A DNA stretch of 64,000 nucleotides from Sodalinema lacuna_A (GCA_900149785.2 FSSI02000006.1:62001-126000), one strand, 5' to 3'; numbered from the stretch's first letter, positions 35,841-45,410 are shown. Notes: generated by a model not told the origin, from the letters alone. Translations and numbers: made by a program.

Positions 35841-37028
35841 ATCATCATTGGAGATGAGAGCATTACCATCGCCACCGAGGAGTTCGGCGATCGCCTGATG
35901 TTCCCGAGGAACACGGGAAGGGGGGTCTTGACGAGCGTCGGTAATCAGCCAATCGAGGGCCGCCGCCTGGACATCAATGGTATTGCCGAGGCGATCGACA
36001 CAGTAGCGTCCAAAGACCAACTTATCGACTAAGCGAATGCCTCGGCCCAGGCGGGAGTAATCGAAAATCACAGTATTGTCTACTGTGGCATTGGCCCCGA
36101 TGCGACAGCTAGAGCCGATCGCCGTCGGTCCGATAATTTTTACCCCATCCTCAATGCGCGTCATCGAGCCGATATACACTGGCCCTTGGATATCAACCTT
36201 ATCCCAGTTAACCACCACATTCAGACCCGTATAGATACCGGGAGCCACCTCTCGTCCGGGAATATCGACATTGCGGACTTCACCACGCAACACGGTACGA
36301 ATGGCTTGCCAGTAGTCGGGGACACGTCCAATGTCAACCCATTGGAAATCCATGCTTAACCCGTAGAAGGGAGCGCCCATTTCCACGAGTTTGGGGAACA
36401 AATCCCCACCAATATCAAATTCTGTCGCCGAGGGGATATAGTCAAACACCTCTGGCTCAAAGATATAAATTCCGGTGTTGATGTTATTGCTGAGGGCTTC
36501 ATCAACGCCAGGTTTTTCTTGGAAGGCTTTAATTCGGCCGTCATCGTCGGTGACGACAACCCCATAACTTGACACTTCCTCCTTTGGAACCGGCTTGAGA
36601 ATCACGGTAGCCACGGCTCCCTTCTTACGATGCCAGGCGACCGCTTCACTGATATCAAGGTCAATCAGGGCATCCCCACAGAGGACAACGAACGTATCAT
36701 CAAAGAAGGGGTAGAAGTCCTGAATCCGTTTCATCCCACCAGCGGAACCGAGGGCTTTGCCGACGAGTTCTCCATCAGCGGTAATTTTGCCTTCAAAGGA
36801 ATAGCCAATTTGGACTCCGAACCGTTGGCCATCGCGAAAATAGTTCTCAATTTCGTTGGCCAGGTGGCTGACGTTGACCATAATCTGGTCAAAGCCGTTC
36901 TGACGCAGCAGATCCACGAGAAATTCCATCACTGGCTTTTGCAGGATGGGAATCATGGGTTTGGGAATGGTGTAGGTAATCGGGCGCACGCGGGTACCTT
37001 TTCCCGCCGCTAGAATCATCGCTTTCAT
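35835..37028 (-). CDS. cugP: Sugar-phosphate nucleotidyltransferase (CugP-like)
   Basis: A 397-residue enzyme. The nucleotidyltransferase domain opens with MKAMILAAGKGTRVRPITYT and has PKPMIPILQKPVMEF and LCGDALIDLDISEA; the C-terminal third is a left-handed beta-helix (GPVYIGSMTRIEDGVKIIG). The whole resembles cyanobacterial CugP, described as a non-GalU UDP-glucose pyrophosphorylase, although many annotations call this family mannose-1-phosphate guanylyltransferase. It would supply UDP-glucose for sulfolipid, galactolipid and glycan synthesis. The acidic C-terminal tail is unusual. The identification as CugP is from memory of the N-terminal sequence. Confidence 0.78.
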   Translation of the reverse strand: MKAMILAAGKGTRVRPITYTIPKPMIPILQKPVMEFLVDLLRQNGFDQIMVNVSHLANEIENYFRDGQRFGVQIGYSFEGKITADGELVGKALGSAGGMKRIQDFYPFFDDTFVVLCGDALIDLDISEAVAWHRKKGAVATVILKPVPKEEVSSYGVVVTDDDGRIKAFQEKPGVDEALSNNINTGIYIFEPEVFDYIPSATEFDIGGDLFPKLVEMGAPFYGLSMDFQWVDIGRVPDYWQAIRTVLRGEVRNVDIPGREVAPGIYTGLNVVVNWDKVDIQGPVYIGSMTRIEDGVKIIGPTAIGSSCRIGANATVDNTVIFDYSRLGRGIRLVDKLVFGRYCVDRLGNTIDVQAAALDWLITDARQDPPSRVPREHQAIAELLGGDGNALISNDDD

Positions 37029-37171
37029 GAATTTTTCTGTTCCAACCCTTGGTCAACTGGCTAGTTTGATGGATCTGCCGATGCGGATGCCGATTTCTTT
37101 CTCACTATACGACACGATCGCCGAGGACAAAACCAAATTAAGGCATTCTTGCGGCGAACGATCGCATTGAG

Positions 37172-37969
37172 TTAGGCGGTTTCCGGTGCGATCGGCGACT
37201 CTGGAGTTAATTTAATCTGGATATCTCGATAGAACTGCTCTTGGAAAAGTTCCACCTTAGACTGGGAGGCCAACAGTAGCAAGGCCCAGAAAACAGCCAC
37301 TTGACGTTCGGCGAGACTGTGTTGGTTTTGGCCCGGACGACTCCAGCAGTCGAGGAGACGCTCAAAACTCACCCAGGGTTTTCCCGCCGCGATCGTCTCC
37401 CAGTGCTGGAGTAGGAAGGTTTCGATCTCCTCGGCGGTTTCGGTGAGGTTTTCTTCATGGGCGAGTTGGCCGATTTCGGCGGCGGTTTCGAGTTTTGTGC
37501 GTTTTCGGCGGCGGCGCGATCGCCCTTCTCGGGGGTCATCTTCAAATTGTTGGGCGATGGTTTCGAGTTGCGCAATCATCTCGCCAAGGCTAACGGGCCG
37601 GCTTTGTAAGGGGGGCGCAACGGCCCGTCGTTGCAGTTGGGTTTCGAGACGGAAGGGAAGGGATAATTGTTGTCCATCTCCGTCAAGGGGCCAGAACTCT
37701 GGGACGAATTCCTCGGGTTCTTCGTCGAGGGGGGCGCGAACGAGGGTATCGGCTTTGAGGAGTAATAGCATGGACGCATAGAGAAAGGCTTGTCCTGAGC
37801 GGGATAAATCCGCTTCGTAGGGAATCCCCCCTGGTGAGAGACTGGGGGCTAATTGACTGAGGTGGCGATCGATCACCTCAATCACCTGAACATCCCAGGG
37901 ATCAATCTCTCCTCGTTCGGCCAAATCGAGGAGTAGTTCAATAGCGTCTTGAGCAAGCGATGTAGTCAC
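37172..37969 (-). CDS. scpA: Segregation and condensation protein A
   Basis: The kleisin subunit of the bacterial condensin complex, bridging Smc and ScpB in chromosome compaction. It has 265 residues. Family segments are LAQDAIELLLDLAERGEIDPWDVQVIEV at the N-terminus, ASMLLLLKADTLV and the winged-helix-like C-terminus VAVFWALLLLASQSKVELFQEQ. A basic linker RSRRRRKRTK lies near residue 150. No scpB is adjacent. It diverges from cobK. Confidence 0.9.
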   Translation of the reverse strand: MTTSLAQDAIELLLDLAERGEIDPWDVQVIEVIDRHLSQLAPSLSPGGIPYEADLSRSGQAFLYASMLLLLKADTLVRAPLDEEPEEFVPEFWPLDGDGQQLSLPFRLETQLQRRAVAPPLQSRPVSLGEMIAQLETIAQQFEDDPREGRSRRRRKRTKLETAAEIGQLAHEENLTETAEEIETFLLQHWETIAAGKPWVSFERLLDCWSRPGQNQHSLAERQVAVFWALLLLASQSKVELFQEQFYRDIQIKLTPESPIAPETA

Positions 37970-38064
37970 AGGGCGATCGGAAGATGAATAATGAAATGAA
38001 CGACTCGTGTTTCCCCTTCACAGATGGATACTGATGGATAGAGATACAGCGATGAGATACAGCG

Positions 38065-38835
38065 ATGAGGTTGCGTAAACGGGTTTTAATTTTAGTCGGA
38101 ACTGGGGAGGGGCGAAAACTGGCCCGCCAAGCGTCGCAACGGGAGGATATTGAGGCGATCGCCTCTCTGGCGGGCCGCACTCGTCACCCGGATATTCCCA
38201 TTGAAACCACTCGCATCGGCGGTTTTGGTGGCGTTGAGGGACTGCGGGAGTATCTAAAAGAGCAACAGATTGAGGCTTTGGTCGATGCGACTCATCCCTT
38301 TGCGGCCCAAATTTCTCAGAATGCGGCCCACGCGGCTGAGGAGGCGGGGATTCCCCATTTACGGCTGACACGTCCCCCGTGGTCGCCCCAGCCAGGAGAT
38401 CACTGGTTGGAGGTGTCGAGTTATGCTGAGGCGGCCCAGCGGGTTCGGGAGGTGGCCGGGCGGGTGTTTTTAACGATTGGTCGTCAAGAGTTGGGCCGTT
38501 TTGCTCAGGTGCGACAGGTGTGGTTCCTGATGCGTATGATTGATCCGCCAGCGGCGGATTGTCCACGTCCTCCTGGGGAGATTCTGTTGGCCCGAGGGCC
38601 GTTTTCCCTCGATGAGGAGCGGAAGCTTTTGCAGGATTATCAGATTGGGGCGATCGTTAGTAAAAACAGCGGTGGTGATGGAACCTACGCCAAAATTGTC
38701 GCGGCCCGAAATTTGCAGCTTCCCATCATTATGGTGCAACGGCCGGCCATGCCTCCAGGAGACTGTGTGAGTGATATTGCTGATGTGTTTGATTGGTTGC
38801 ATGGCCTGGGGGAGATAATCCACCGAGTCCCCTAA
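38065..38835 (+). CDS. cobK: Precorrin-6A reductase CobK
   Basis: An NADPH-dependent reductase of 256 residues that makes precorrin-6B, the substrate of CobL, so it links to the cob cluster about 18 kb upstream. Recognisable segments are RVLILVGTGEGRKLAR, ALVDATHPFAAQISQNAA, GRVFLTIGRQEL and VSKNSGGDGTYAKI. Just before the start, agatacagcgatga occurs twice in tandem, the second copy ending at the ATG. I see no riboswitch in front of it. Confidence 0.92.
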   Translation: MRLRKRVLILVGTGEGRKLARQASQREDIEAIASLAGRTRHPDIPIETTRIGGFGGVEGLREYLKEQQIEALVDATHPFAAQISQNAAHAAEEAGIPHLRLTRPPWSPQPGDHWLEVSSYAEAAQRVREVAGRVFLTIGRQELGRFAQVRQVWFLMRMIDPPAADCPRPPGEILLARGPFSLDEERKLLQDYQIGAIVSKNSGGDGTYAKIVAARNLQLPIIMVQRPAMPPGDCVSDIADVFDWLHGLGEIIHRVP

Positions 38836-38887
38836 ATTCAGGGTATCCTGGCCAGGATGTTCGCCTGGGCTGGCTCCCTGCTGGATC

Positions 38888-40408
38888 ATGACTGTCGGTA
38901 TTTGGATTCTTGGTCATCAACTCTCGCTGAATCATCCGGCGTTGCAGCGGTTTGATGCGTGGGATGAGTCCGAACGGCCCCCGATTCTCTTGATTGAGTC
39001 TCTCCGGTTGGCCGGCGATCGCCCCTATCATCGTCAAAAACTGGTGCTGGTTTGGTCCGCCATGCGTCATTTTGCTGCTGAACTGAGCGAGGCCGGCTGG
39101 GATGTGAGCTATTGCACTGAGGAGACTTTCGCAACGCCTTTAACGAAGTGGATTAACGGCCATGGCCTCTCGGAAGTCTGGCTGATGGAACCTGAAGATT
39201 TCCCCTTTAAGCAAGGTCTGGAGAGTCTCGATCTTCCTTGTCCTCTGAAATTTCTGGATAATAACCTGTTTCTTTGGAGTCAAGCTGAGTTTTTCGACTG
39301 GGCTGCTTCCCGTAAGTCTTTGTTACTTGAATCGTTCTACCGAGAGGGGCGAAAACGCTTTCAGGTGTTGATGAATGGCAATGATCCCGAAGGCGGAACC
39401 TGGAATTATGACAAGCAAAATCGCCAACCACCCCGAGGTGATTTAAATCCCCCTAAACCTCTGAGTTTTCCGCCCGATGAGGTGACTCAAGCGGTGATGG
39501 AACAGGTCAACCAGGTGTCTCAGTCGTCGGGTTATGGGGAGATGGAGGGGTTTGCTTGGGCGGTGACGCGATCGCAGGCCTTGGAGGTGCTGGACTATTT
39601 TCTTGAGCATCAGTTACCCCAGTTCGGTCCCTATCAAGATGCGATGGTTACCCGAGAGGAGACGCTTTGGCATTCTCTGCTCTCACCTTATCTCAATCTA
39701 GGGTTATTGCATCCTCGGGAGGTGATTGCGGCGGTTGAAACAGCCTACGACCGAGATCAATTCCCGATTGCGAGTGTGGAAGGGTTTATCCGACAAGTTC
39801 TCGGTTGGCGGGAATATATGCGGGGACTGTATCTCTATTTTGGTCCCGAGTACGCTCACAGTAACTGGTTTGACCATGATGCGCCTCTACCGGAGTTTTT
39901 TTGGGATGCGGAAAAAACGGATCTCAATTGTTTGTATCAGGTTCTGAAACAGGTTGAACGTAGTGGCTATGCGCATCATATCCAACGCTTGATGATTTTA
40001 GGAAATTTTGCGACGATCGCCGGGTTGTCGCCTCAGGCGGTGGTAGCTTGGTTTCACGCCGCCTTTATTGACGGCTATGATTGGGTGATGCAAACGAATG
40101 TGTTGGGAATGGCCCTGTTCGCCGATGGGGGCCGCTTGGCGACGAAACCCTATGTGGCGTCGGCGAACTATATCCACAAGATGAGTGATTATTGTCAACA
40201 CTGTCGCTACGATCGCCGCTCTCGCACGGGGGATCGGGCTTGTCCTGTTAATGTGTTCTATTGGGACTTTCTGATCCGACATCGCGATCGCCTCAAGGAT
40301 CTCGGACGCATGAATTTGATGTTAAGCCATATCAAACGCATTTCCCCAGAAGAACAGGCCCAGATTCAGGGGTTGGCGGAGGTCTGGCGGGCCGCTCAGG
40401 GGAGATAA
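38888..40408 (+). CDS. Iron-sulfur photolyase/cryptochrome (FeS-BCP/PhrB-like)
   Basis: A photolyase-related protein of 506 residues, of the family that includes the Agrobacterium (6-4) photolyase PhrB. It opens with VGIWILGHQLSLNHPAL and has IRQVLGWREYMRGLYLYFG, NFATIAGLSPQAVVAWFHAAF and YVASANYIHKMSDYC. Cysteines in LNCLYQVLK and YCQHCRYDRRSRTGDRAC fit the four ligands of the [4Fe-4S] cluster. It probably binds FAD and a lumazine-type antenna. The gene follows cobK by 52 bp and precedes the FAD oxidoreductase by 24 bp. Confidence 0.93.
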   Translation: MTVGIWILGHQLSLNHPALQRFDAWDESERPPILLIESLRLAGDRPYHRQKLVLVWSAMRHFAAELSEAGWDVSYCTEETFATPLTKWINGHGLSEVWLMEPEDFPFKQGLESLDLPCPLKFLDNNLFLWSQAEFFDWAASRKSLLLESFYREGRKRFQVLMNGNDPEGGTWNYDKQNRQPPRGDLNPPKPLSFPPDEVTQAVMEQVNQVSQSSGYGEMEGFAWAVTRSQALEVLDYFLEHQLPQFGPYQDAMVTREETLWHSLLSPYLNLGLLHPREVIAAVETAYDRDQFPIASVEGFIRQVLGWREYMRGLYLYFGPEYAHSNWFDHDAPLPEFFWDAEKTDLNCLYQVLKQVERSGYAHHIQRLMILGNFATIAGLSPQAVVAWFHAAFIDGYDWVMQTNVLGMALFADGGRLATKPYVASANYIHKMSDYCQHCRYDRRSRTGDRACPVNVFYWDFLIRHRDRLKDLGRMNLMLSHIKRISPEEQAQIQGLAEVWRAAQGR

Positions 40409-40432
40409 TGGAGTTGTTTTATCGCGTCAACC

Positions 40433-41836
40433 ATGGGGTTTGAGTACGATTGGCTGGTTGTGGGAGATAGTGAGGGGGCGGTGCATTCGGCATCTCTGGC
40501 GGCCCAATGGGGGGCGCGGGTGGCTTGGGTTGTCCCTCCGGGAGAGACGTGGAGAAGGCGGGTTTGTGGTGAGTTGGCGATCGCTCAACTTCAGTCTTTG
40601 GCTTCAAGGACTGATTTGGACATGACCGATTTGGCTGCGAATTGGCGCTTGGCGGAGGAAATGACGGAAAATTCAGGGATTCTTCGTTCTCCGGCGACTC
40701 TCGCGCTGCAAGGGGTGGATGTCCACATCGGCTCTGTTGAGTTTATGCTGGAGCCTCATCTACAGGTACGGCTCCATGAGGCTGGAGAGTTGGGTTCGCG
40801 ACGGGAGTTGCGATCGCGCCACTATCTCCTGGCTCCTGCACCTCAACCTTATATTTCCCCGATTCAAGGTCTTCAGGAGATCCCGTATTATGACCTTAAT
40901 CATCTTAAACCGCTTCTGAGTGGGAAGCTTCCCCAAAATCTAACGATTGTCGGAGCGGATCCCCAGGGAGCTGTTTTAGCGCAAACTCTAGCTCATTTGG
41001 GGGTTTCGGTGCAACTTCTCGTCGGTGAACCGTTCCTGTTACCTTACGAAGATCCTCAATTGGGGAAACGGCTGCACGCTCATCTGGAGGCGGCGGGGGT
41101 GCGGGTTCTCACGGGAACGCCACTGATGCAGATTCGTGAGATTGAGGGCAAAATTTGGCTGCAAGGGGGGAATCAGGCCCTAGAAACTGAGGGGTTGGTT
41201 TTGGCTCAGGGCTGGCAAGGAAATTTACAGGGGATAGGGGTTGACAATTTACCAATTAAATGGTACGCAGGGCAAACCGGAACGAATCCTAGGTTAGAGA
41301 CGGCCCAGCCGGGAGTTTATGCTTGTGGTTCGCTGTTAGGGGGATATTGCGATCGCGAACTCGAACGCTATGAGGCGGAACTGGCGACGTATAATGCTCT
41401 GGTTTTACCGCGCGATCGCCTCGATTACAGCAGTTTCCCTCGCATCATCTCAACGGCTCCCCCCATTGCTGCGGTTGGCTTAACCACTCCCCAGGCTCAA
41501 GAACGCTTTGGTGAGGAGTTTGTGACTCTGTCATTACCCTTGTATCAGGTCGACTCGTGTCAGCGACGGGGACACCTCGATGGTTTGGCGACGTTACTGG
41601 TTCGTCCCTCGGGGCAACTTATTGGTGCGTATAGTATCGCAGACGAGGCGCCGCGCTGGATTCAGGCGATCGCCCTGTTGATAAAACAGAGATCTCATAT
41701 CCGCAACCTCGCCACACTTCCACCTCCAGATCGAGATCTCTTTGACGGCTTTCTCCGACTCTGGAACCCGGTTTGGCGACAACAGCATCCCCAGCTTCAT
41801 CGTCTGCAACAGGCCTGGTTTGACTGGCGACGTTAA
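40433..41836 (+). CDS. FAD/NAD(P)-dependent oxidoreductase lacking the redox cysteine pair
   Basis: A 467-residue protein with the overall fold of mercuric/dihydrolipoamide reductases: an FAD site (YDWLVVGDSEGAVHSASLA), an NAD(P) site (LTIVGADPQGAVLAQTLAHLG), an FAD-phosphate-like segment (PGVYACGSLLGGY) and a C-terminal dimerisation domain. The CxxxxC disulfide expected near residues 40-50 is absent; only one cysteine (RRRVCGELAI) is present. The C-terminus also lacks the usual HPT.E motif. The function is unknown. It is in an operon-like row with the photolyase and moaE. Confidence 0.78.
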   Translation: MGFEYDWLVVGDSEGAVHSASLAAQWGARVAWVVPPGETWRRRVCGELAIAQLQSLASRTDLDMTDLAANWRLAEEMTENSGILRSPATLALQGVDVHIGSVEFMLEPHLQVRLHEAGELGSRRELRSRHYLLAPAPQPYISPIQGLQEIPYYDLNHLKPLLSGKLPQNLTIVGADPQGAVLAQTLAHLGVSVQLLVGEPFLLPYEDPQLGKRLHAHLEAAGVRVLTGTPLMQIREIEGKIWLQGGNQALETEGLVLAQGWQGNLQGIGVDNLPIKWYAGQTGTNPRLETAQPGVYACGSLLGGYCDRELERYEAELATYNALVLPRDRLDYSSFPRIISTAPPIAAVGLTTPQAQERFGEEFVTLSLPLYQVDSCQRRGHLDGLATLLVRPSGQLIGAYSIADEAPRWIQAIALLIKQRSHIRNLATLPPPDRDLFDGFLRLWNPVWRQQHPQLHRLQQAWFDWRR

Positions 41837-41866
41837 CGGTTAATTGAGTTAATTTTTTGAGTCCAC

Positions 41867-42322
41867 ATGAAAGACGATTTCGCAATCCGCTTTGCTCCCC
41901 TCTCTTTAACAGACGCCTATCAACGGGCCGATAACTCAGGTAATGGTGCGATTGTGGTGATGAGCGGTATGGTACGGGATAACACCGAGGGACGAGGGGT
42001 GAACTATTTGGAGTATCAAGCCTATGAACCGATGGCGTTAGAGGTGTTTCGTCAGATTGGTGAGCAAATTCGCCAACGCTGGCCGATGATCACGTCTGTG
42101 GTGATTCATCATCGTATTGGCAAGCTGATGGTGGGTGAGATCAGTGTCTTGGTTGTGGTGGGTTGTCCCCATCGTGGTGAGGCGTTTGAGGCTTGTCGCT
42201 ATGCGATCGATACGCTCAAACATAATGCCCCGATTTGGAAAAAGGAGCATTGGCAAGATGGGGCCAGTAGTTGGGTCAGCATTGGGGCCTGTGAGGAGAA
42301 TCATCCCCTAACAGACATCTAG
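41867..42322 (+). CDS. moaE: Molybdopterin synthase catalytic subunit
   Basis: Large subunit of molybdopterin synthase, 151 residues, transferring sulfur from MoaD to precursor Z in molybdenum cofactor synthesis. Motifs are NGAIVVMSGMVRDNTEGR, IHHRIGKLMVGEISV and the active-site lysine in IWKKEHWQDG. It follows the FAD oxidoreductase by 30 bp. No moaD gene is adjacent. Confidence 0.93.
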   Translation: MKDDFAIRFAPLSLTDAYQRADNSGNGAIVVMSGMVRDNTEGRGVNYLEYQAYEPMALEVFRQIGEQIRQRWPMITSVVIHHRIGKLMVGEISVLVVVGCPHRGEAFEACRYAIDTLKHNAPIWKKEHWQDGASSWVSIGACEENHPLTDI

Positions 42323-42346
42323 CACGACTTTAAAGTTTGTTTGACT

Positions 42347-43528
42347 CTAATCGGCCTGCCAACAGTCCAAATACTGCCAGGCGGAATAGGCTAAGGTAAT
42401 CACTCCCGTTATAATTGCCTCCTCATCAATATCAAACTGAGGATGATGCAGGGCATAATTGCGTTGGTCGGCATGACCCACTCCGAGACGGAACATGGTT
42501 CCTGGGGCATGATCTAAATAGACCGAAAAATCTTCCGCCCCCAGGGAGGGTTCCATCAACAGTTGCATCCCCGTTTCCCCCCAGGCCTGACGTACTGTCG
42601 ATTCGACAATCTGAGTTAAGGCCGTGTCGTTAAATACAGAAGGAACCAAACGGCGATAGTTCATTTCATACTTCGCCCCGTAGGTTTTGCAGACTCCGGC
42701 GACGATGTTCTCAATCCAGTCCGGGAGTTCGCGGTGGGTTTCCGGGTGCAGCGATCGCACCGTTCCCAGAAGTTGCACCGAGTCGGCGATCGCATTGGGG
42801 GCTCGTCCTCCCTGAATCTTACCAATGGTCAACACCACCGGACGCAAGGGATTATGGGTGCGGGAAATGGCCTGCTGCAACGTGGTAATCACCTGGGCTG
42901 CAATCCAAATGGCATCCACCGCCTCATAGGGACGCGCCCCATGGCCCGACTCCCCGGTAATAATCAGTTCTAAGTCATCCGCCGCCGCTGTCAAAGCGCC
43001 ATAGCGCACTCCCACAATACCGCTAGGAATGCTAGGAAACACATGAACCCCAAAAATGGCATCCACCTCCGCCATCGCCCCATCTGCAACCATCCAATGG
43101 GCGCCCTGGGCGATTTCTTCGGCGGGTTGGAAGAGGAATCGCACCGCTCCCGGCAACTCATCCATAAACCGAGAGAGGACCATGGCGGTTCCTAATCCCA
43201 AAGTGGTATGGACATCATGACCACAGGCGTGCATCACACCTGGATTGCGGGAAGCGAAGGGTAACCCGGTACGTTCTTCGATGGGGAGAGCATCCATATC
43301 GGTGCGAATGGCAACCCGAGGCTGTTGGCGGTCTCCGAGTTCCCCAATGACGCCGGTTTGACCCACTCCCTCTCGGACTTGTACGCCACAGGAAGAAAGA
43401 ACGCCAGCTACGTAGGCGGCGGTTTGGTACTCATGGCCACTCAGTTCAGGATGGCTGTGGATATGACGACGGATTTCAATCAGCCGAGGGGCGATTTCTT
43501 TGGCAAGGCTTTGGATGCGATCGAGCAT
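42347..43528 (-). CDS. M20 family amidohydrolase (hippurate/IAA-amino-acid hydrolase type)
   Basis: A metal-dependent amidohydrolase of 393 residues that cleaves N-acylated amino acids. The metal-binding segment is MHACGHDVHTTLGLGTA with FQPAEEIAQGAHWM and EPSLGAEDFSVYLD. The first nine codons lie inside the 124-bp direct repeat, and the upstream neighbour on this strand before the island came in was probably the DUF3352 gene. It converges on moaE with a 24-bp gap. Confidence 0.92.
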   Translation of the reverse strand: MLDRIQSLAKEIAPRLIEIRRHIHSHPELSGHEYQTAAYVAGVLSSCGVQVREGVGQTGVIGELGDRQQPRVAIRTDMDALPIEERTGLPFASRNPGVMHACGHDVHTTLGLGTAMVLSRFMDELPGAVRFLFQPAEEIAQGAHWMVADGAMAEVDAIFGVHVFPSIPSGIVGVRYGALTAAADDLELIITGESGHGARPYEAVDAIWIAAQVITTLQQAISRTHNPLRPVVLTIGKIQGGRAPNAIADSVQLLGTVRSLHPETHRELPDWIENIVAGVCKTYGAKYEMNYRRLVPSVFNDTALTQIVESTVRQAWGETGMQLLMEPSLGAEDFSVYLDHAPGTMFRLGVGHADQRNYALHHPQFDIDEEAIITGVITLAYSAWQYLDCWQAD

Positions 43529-43626
43529 CGTGAGGTTCGTAACTCCGAAAGGTCTTCTCTCTCTAGTGTCGCGAATGAGAGAGGATAAGGCGAATATCGA
43601 GTTGTTCTCTCTTTTCGTTAATGGAC
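43503..43626. repeat. Direct repeat copy 1 (left end of the island)
   Basis: A 124-bp sequence that recurs at 48266-48389 in the same orientation with 3 mismatches. It contains the first codons of the M20 gene, the 34-bp gap and the last codons plus stop of a DUF3352-like reading frame. The match stops abruptly at both ends. Confidence 0.95.
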
Positions 43627-43687
43627 TGGACGAGACTCAACTGATTGCTTCGTTGGTCATCGCTTTGTGAACAAACGGGTCGAGGGA

Positions 43688-45166
43688 TTACGAATTAGGT
43701 GCGATCGCCTGTTCAAAGTCCTCTAGGGAGGGGAGGGTGACGGCTTGAATCAGTAATGTTTTCAGGTACGTGGCGTCGTCGATGGCGTTGATGCGATCGC
43801 TCAGGGAACTGGGAACGGGTCCAAAGCGAGTTTCCAAGATATCCAGGATATCTTCACGTCCCCTGGTTAACACTCCGGCTTCTTGAGCGAAACGCTCTAG
43901 GGGGGTGATATAAGGCATTTTTTCCTCCTCCTCAAAGGCGGCTATTTCGGTATTAAACGATGATTCCAACTCTTCCGGGAGAGTCATGATCCAGTTGACC
44001 AGTCGGAAGAGTTCCAGAATGTTTTGACGGCTATAGCCCCGACGGTAGAGGCTTTTGGTCACCTCCAGCTTCCATTGTAGTCGTTGGTTGGGCTGCTGTC
44101 GGGTGGCTTGGGTCTTCAAATGGGCCATCACCATCACCGCAAAGGGGTTCACATCCTCTTGTAGCTGATCCCACTGGTCTTGATACTGTAAGAGTTTAAC
44201 GCTGGGAAACTCGAATGAGATTTTGCTATCCCAGAGTTCATAGCCGAAGTTTTTAGGGGTCCAGTTGGGTCGATCATCGGCCAAAATCACCAAGCTGGCC
44301 ACGGGTAGCTTGTAGCGGTCAAAGATGCGATAGTTATAGACGAACACCCGTTGGTTGAAGAGTGCTTCGTATTGACTTTGCACTTCCAGATGGATGAGAA
44401 CAAGGGCCTCCTGGTTGTCTCTACGCCAAACTTTCACCAGTTTATCGACCAGTCGTTTTCCCAGTTCCGCATCTCGGACAATTTGCTGAAACTCTTGGTC
44501 GAGAAACTCGTACCCTCGTAACCAGTCGATGTCCTCATAGGCTTGGGGAAAGAAAAAAGCCATGAAGTCGGGGAAATAGACTTCTAGGGCTTCTTTCCAG
44601 GGGCTATCATAGTCGTTGGTTTCCGATGGACTCATGGGTTGATGTGATGTTGCACCTGCTCTAATGATAATTCTAAAGCTTCGGCAATTTGGGCTGGAGT
44701 TAGGTGGAAACTGAATAAGTTTGGCGATCACCCGTCGTTGGTTTTCTGTTAGTTCTCGATCATCAAGAGGGATGTCAGATTGTTTTGAGTCAGTTTTGGA
44801 CGCTGATGATTTGCGTTGAGAATCTGGATTCCCATAGAGATTTAAATTGCCAATTTGAATCGGATTGCCAATAATTTTTTGTTGGGAATTTGTGAATCCT
44901 AATCGTTCCAAAGTCGCACGTAAGTTTGATTTTGCAATATCTTCCTCTAAAAGGTCAGATAAAAGCTGCCATAGCTCATAGCCTTCATCTTTGACATGAC
45001 CTATCGTGCAGTTATAATCATCGGCTATTTTCGAGTATTTGTGACCGTTCAAAACTCCCCTCAAAATTGCCGTCTGCAAGTTATCCAGGTGCTGTCCGGT
45101 TTCCTGGAATACCAAACTGTCCAGACTATTGATTACACCCTGCCAGTCCATAACCTGCGATCGCAT
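43688..45166 (-). CDS. HTH protein read through into a DUF4351/Rpn-type nuclease
   Basis: As sequenced, one reading frame of 492 residues. Residues about 1-85 (MDWQGVINSLDSLVFQETGQ and onward) form a helix-turn-helix-like N-terminal domain common in cyanobacterial multidomain ATPases. Residues from about 178 (MSPSETNDYDSPWKEALEVY) are a PD-(D/E)XK-like nuclease of the Rpn/YhgA transposase-associated group, with ALVLIHLEVQSQ as the catalytic strand and a C-terminal DUF4351 domain (ILDILETRFGPVP). The link between them looks like an accidental fusion caused by one extra base. The nuclease alone would be 43688-44635, 315 residues. It lies in the accessory island. Confidence 0.75.
   Translation of the reverse strand: MRSQVMDWQGVINSLDSLVFQETGQHLDNLQTAILRGVLNGHKYSKIADDYNCTIGHVKDEGYELWQLLSDLLEEDIAKSNLRATLERLGFTNSQQKIIGNPIQIGNLNLYGNPDSQRKSSASKTDSKQSDIPLDDRELTENQRRVIAKLIQFPPNSSPNCRSFRIIIRAGATSHQPMSPSETNDYDSPWKEALEVYFPDFMAFFFPQAYEDIDWLRGYEFLDQEFQQIVRDAELGKRLVDKLVKVWRRDNQEALVLIHLEVQSQYEALFNQRVFVYNYRIFDRYKLPVASLVILADDRPNWTPKNFGYELWDSKISFEFPSVKLLQYQDQWDQLQEDVNPFAVMVMAHLKTQATRQQPNQRLQWKLEVTKSLYRRGYSRQNILELFRLVNWIMTLPEELESSFNTEIAAFEEEEKMPYITPLERFAQEAGVLTRGREDILDILETRFGPVPSSLSDRINAIDDATYLKTLLIQAVTLPSLEDFEQAIAPNS
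44632..44710 (-). other. Probable one-base frameshift joining two genes
   Basis: In the fused frame this stretch reads as an unlikely FPPNSSPNCRSFRIII. Removing one C from TTTCCACC (44706/44707) gives LIQFHLTPAQIAEALELS and then EQVQHHINP followed by TGA. That TGA overlaps the ATG of the nuclease gene as ATGA, the normal coupling arrangement. The upstream gene would then be a separate protein of about 177 residues. Confidence 0.75.
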
Positions 45167-45410
45167 TGGTTTAAAACTCTGCCGCCATTGTCCGTCATAT
45201 TCCGTCTTTTGACAAGATACAGGGGGAAGTCCCGTCTTTTTCCGACGTTTTCCGTCTTGCCGGAACTCTATAGCTGAATGAAAATAAGATTATTGACAGA
45301 CAAATCCTCAGCAACCCAGACACCCCGAAAACCCAGCGTAGATCTTGTGGTTGCTCAGTCAAACGTCGATTCTAGTTATAGCTGAGCTACCACAAGGTAG
45401 CAGATTTATC

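Noticed and set aside
43627..43687. A DUF3352 pseudogene remnant left of repeat copy 1
   Set aside because: The frame reads on without a stop for a short way, but similarity to DUF3352 fades at once beyond the repeat, so there is no support for a longer remnant.
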